Positions 56,201 to 64,000 of a DNA stretch of 64,000 bases are shown here, piece after piece (within the stretch, counting starts at the first letter, position 1; every line of letters begins with the position of its first letter). A program made the position numbers and the translations under genes. Where the stretch lies: positions 248,001 to 312,000 of the forward strand of contig DF236968.1 in NCBI GenBank assembly GCA_000708835.1, given 5' to 3'. The notes beneath the pieces were generated by a model. That model saw nothing but the letters and a program-made list of their open reading frames with translations. It was not told the origin of the DNA and did not search any database. Source of the stretch: Klebsormidium nitens (lineage: Eukaryota; Streptophyta; Klebsormidiophyceae; Klebsormidiales; Klebsormidiaceae).

Positions 56201-56850
56201 GCTATCATTTATGCCCCTTCACTCATTCCTGTGAAGTTCAGACTTTCCGTCGCGGCCTATTATTGCCCGAGGAGATCCTTGCCCCTGTGATTACGAGGAG
56301 GGCTTGCAGACTTGTCTCAGGAACGTGAAGTCACTGGTATTTGTCTCGAAGGATGTTGCGTCTTTATTTGTCTAACAAACGAGTTTCGAGATATCGACCG
56401 TTCTGCTCGTGGAGAGTGTCTCTAAGAGGAGGAAAAACAGTTGAGATGGGAGGATCTTGCCCCAGGAATTTGCATTCTTGCTGGGGCCTCGCTTTGTTGG
56501 GCCAGCTCACAGGTCAAGAGTTCAAAGCGTTGCTGTCCCATTCTGAAAACGGAAGGAGCGACTTTCTGAAGCTACGAAGCATGCCATGAGAAATTGCGTC
56601 TCGAGTGGTTCAGGGTCACACATCCATCCATCAGCCAAAGCCGGATCTGAACCTAGTTTTCGAAGGCAGCATGTTTGTGAGGCAGGCGAATAAGGAGGAC
56701 TGCAATGTTTCATGTCAGCTGTCGTAACGAGCTGACATCCATCTGTGATTGACCGCTTCGCTCAGGGGAAAGATGATCGACGTCGACAGTTCCAATGACT
56801 TCTTCGTAGAGTCGCATCCGGCTCTAAGCGACCCGGAAGACGGGGGGTAA
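53218..56850 (+). CDS. Yippee-like zinc-binding protein
   Basis: Exons 53218-53313, 54955-54998, 55535-55643, 56141-56196, 56766-56850; 129 aa. The four zinc ligands follow the canonical C-X2-C-X52-C-X2-C spacing exactly (C16, C19, C72, C75). Conserved blocks are [69 protein letters not shown] and YILER. The C terminus is divergent and acidic. Yippee proteins are small, near-universal eukaryotic factors with a Mis18/cereblon-like zinc fold; animal YPEL5 works with the CTLH/GID ubiquitin ligase, while roles in plants and algae are poorly known. The second exon (44 nt) was located by phase and the FHC motif. Confidence 0.95.
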
Positions 56851-58657
56851 TTGACTCGTGCGCGGGTATCGACTGCACCGCTTTGTACAGATTGTAGGAT
56901 TTAGGAATTAGCAGAAGGTGGTTTGTACATAAAAGGAAAAAGAGGAAAGGGGTGTCGTATCATCCGAGGAATGATACAATTCTTCGGCTGTTTTAGGAAG
57001 CAGTCGTGTCAACGTCATCTCCAAGAGCACGCACGCCTCATAGTCACGGTCCTCCGTTGTGCTCATGAAATCGGTAGGAATCAGCATCGACTTTTGAACG
57101 TAGATTTGGAAGTCTGAGCCCTGTACGTAAATGGACACACTTGATTTCACGAGAAGCCACAGAACTCTAATGGATCCGCTGAGCTCTCGGATGCCTGAAC
57201 TTGCTGTGTATAGTGCAGCCGGATAGGGCCTTCTTGAACCCCGCTCTGGCTTCCTTGAGGTCACACAAGAGACCGTGCAGAGAAGTCAAAGCATGCACCT
57301 GGCATGCGCATTCTTGTACTCATACTTTCAAGTACGTCTAAGGATTCCAATTCAATCTTTTGACAGTTGCGTTACTCGTAAGGTTTTTCCGTGCAGTCTT
57401 TACAACAATTCTTCAATCATACGTACATCCTTAAGTATAGTACACGTGCATTTATGACGTTCAAGGTCCGCCACAAGGAGATTGTTGCAGTGCTTGCCCT
57501 ATATTAATTTAGTACATCCAGGTTGGGCAGAGGAAAAAATAAATCTATGATTTCACATATGCCGAGGTGCCGCGAGAACCACGATATGGCCACTGCAACT
57601 ATAATGGCGGAATAGAGTACCCGGAAGTTCCCGCGCGTTTTGGCATGCCATTTTTCCGAAATGTTCAACGCAAAGACAGTCTCCTAATACATTGTTTGTG
57701 GTTCAAGTGGATACTTGAATGAATGCTTGAATGGCTGGGGTTGTATTACATCCTTTCTCAAGTAAGTACCTACAGTAGCTCTCCTCCCTGAGTGGGGACC
57801 AGATGACCGTACTGTGCTTCAAATGATGACCGCCCAGGTGCCAAGCGCTGCCGAGTCGACTCGGCCGATGCCCAGATGGAGGTCCGAGCGGCGAGAACCG
57901 ACCAGGTCGGAATCGGCGCGATTCCCGGATTGGTCCAACCCACCGGCCGACCGACGACAAAGATTGGAGTCATCAGTAGACTCTGTATTAAATTCGATAT
58001 TTCAACCGGTCAGTTCGTTGAAACTTGATAATGCATGCAGCATTAAAGACCGTATGCCACGTCATCCACTCGGGATTCGGCCGGAGAACGTGCGGGCACT
58101 CATGAACTTCAAGAGTCGCACTTCAACGGCCAGCCAGCAATTGAGCGAGGCATAGGGAGTAGGTACGTACCTTACTTACGGCACCTAGACCCCGTGAGCA
58201 GTCTGTAATGCTGGTACGGTACGTACTTATCCACAGTACCACCTACCGACCGTAGTACCTAGTACAGTCCCAGGCAGCATGCTGACAGTACGATTGCAAC
58301 GTTCAGAAAGCCAGCATACTCCAGTCCCGACTCTGGCTACGGTAAACAGTACTCAGTAGTAACACTGAACCGTTTTGTCGCTGCATCTTCACCATCTCAG
58401 CATTTGGGGTTACACAGTAGCCTTGACAGTACCTACTAGCAAAGCTGCAAAAGCAATTGATCTGGGTCTTCGGTAGAAACTTTGCATTTGGTCCAAAGCT
58501 CAGTTTGCAAAGCCCAACGCAGTGAAAAGTTGCAGCTCATAATCTGCTTTGAGCTTGAAAGGCAAAAGGTAAGCAGGCTGACTGCTAGCGCAGGATCGAC
58601 GCTATCAACGGCGGGACAGTTCGCGCAACAACTTCTTCTCGCAGCTCACAGCTGTCA
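56851..58657. promoter_or_regulatory. Intergenic region upstream of the GH9 gene
   Basis: Holds the Yippee 3' region and the GH9 promoter. The most distinctive part is 58163-58432, with eleven GTAC tetramers in about 270 bp. No ORF with a recognisable domain was found. Confidence 0.5.
58163..58432. promoter_or_regulatory. GTAC-motif cluster
   Basis: Eleven GTAC cores, several in GGTACGTAC-type palindromes, lie 225-495 bp before the GH9 start codon; chance predicts about one. GTAC is the core bound by SBP/SPL factors and the copper-response regulator CRR1 in green algae and plants. A regulatory role here is inference. Confidence 0.45.
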
Positions 58658-63765
<5,108 letters not shown>

Positions 63766-63865
63766 GTATGTGACGGCACGTTTTCAGTGCTTTTCTTTTT
63801 GATTCAGAAAGCCAGTTTCTTGAATAAGCGGTTCCGTCGATGATTTAAGACGACCATCTCTTCCG

Positions 63866-63945
63866 TGGCGGGGCAAAGCCTGACGTCTACCGTCGACGGT
63901 GGGTAAACGGTGACATACTGCCCCGCTCAGGTGCGCGACGTCCCG
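63866..63945 (+). repeat. 3'-edge echo of GH9 exon 6
   Basis: A copy of the exon end (AAGQSLT...TVTYSPAQ) plus donor, displaced 165 bp (equivalent end 63930). It has an in-frame stop but keeps a GTGCGC donor. Confidence 0.88.
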
Positions 63946-64000
63946 TGCTGTTGCTTGTCTGAGTGCTTTTTTCGCAGACTAGGTACCGCTATCTTAAGCT

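Overview
The window is nuclear DNA from a green-lineage eukaryote. It holds ten protein genes, all split by GT-AG introns. The set (a plant-type Alba protein, a LAZ1/DUF300 tonoplast protein, an At4g00755-like F-box protein, a plant-type GH9 endoglucanase, an ANP/MEKK-type MAPKKK) points to a streptophyte. The compact spacing, GC-rich exons and introns of a few hundred bases suggest a charophyte alga such as Klebsormidium. That species-level guess is inference. I rebuilt every gene exon by exon; all exon phases close, and nine of the ten reading frames are complete (one contains an N gap).

Layout: 1-1789 no gene seen; 1790-11420 (+) ankyrin-MAPKKK; 13690-20128 (-) ALG2 mannosyltransferase; 21038-23068 (+) Alba; 24252-27841 (-) F-box protein; 28819-34536 (+) LAZ1-like; 35362-38336 (-) ribosomal protein L30; 39229-41301 (+) gluconokinase; 42282-51099 (-) beta-adaptin; 53218-56850 (+) Yippee-like; 58658-end (+) GH9 endoglucanase, cut by the window edge. 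The first nine genes alternate strand perfectly, so the gaps between them are alternately convergent and divergent. There is no operon-like linkage: the genes serve MAPK signalling, ER N-glycan assembly, RNA binding, ubiquitin ligase targeting, vacuolar membrane function, translation, gluconate metabolism, clathrin trafficking and cell-wall remodelling. I saw no transposon ORF, RNA gene or viral sequence.

The most unusual content lies in the introns. In six of the ten genes, introns next to particular exons contain direct-repeat arrays of degenerate copies of that exon's own edge, each copy carrying the adjoining splice site. Copies of the 5' edge (acceptor plus first part of the exon) lie upstream, and copies of the 3' edge (last part of the exon plus donor) lie downstream. 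Repeat periods are about 45-260 bp, and copies tend to decay with distance from the real exon. The clearest cases are the TM7 exon of the LAZ1 gene (three 5' echoes upstream and three 3' echoes downstream), the last intron of the F-box gene (about eight copies of its own donor junction fill a 514-nt intron), the sixth exon of the GH9 gene, three exons of ALG2, four exons of beta-adaptin and one or two exons of the MAPKKK. I call these splice-junction echo arrays. They look like an ongoing process of intron growth that also supplies decoy splice sites and, in LAZ1, one intact in-frame candidate alternative exon.
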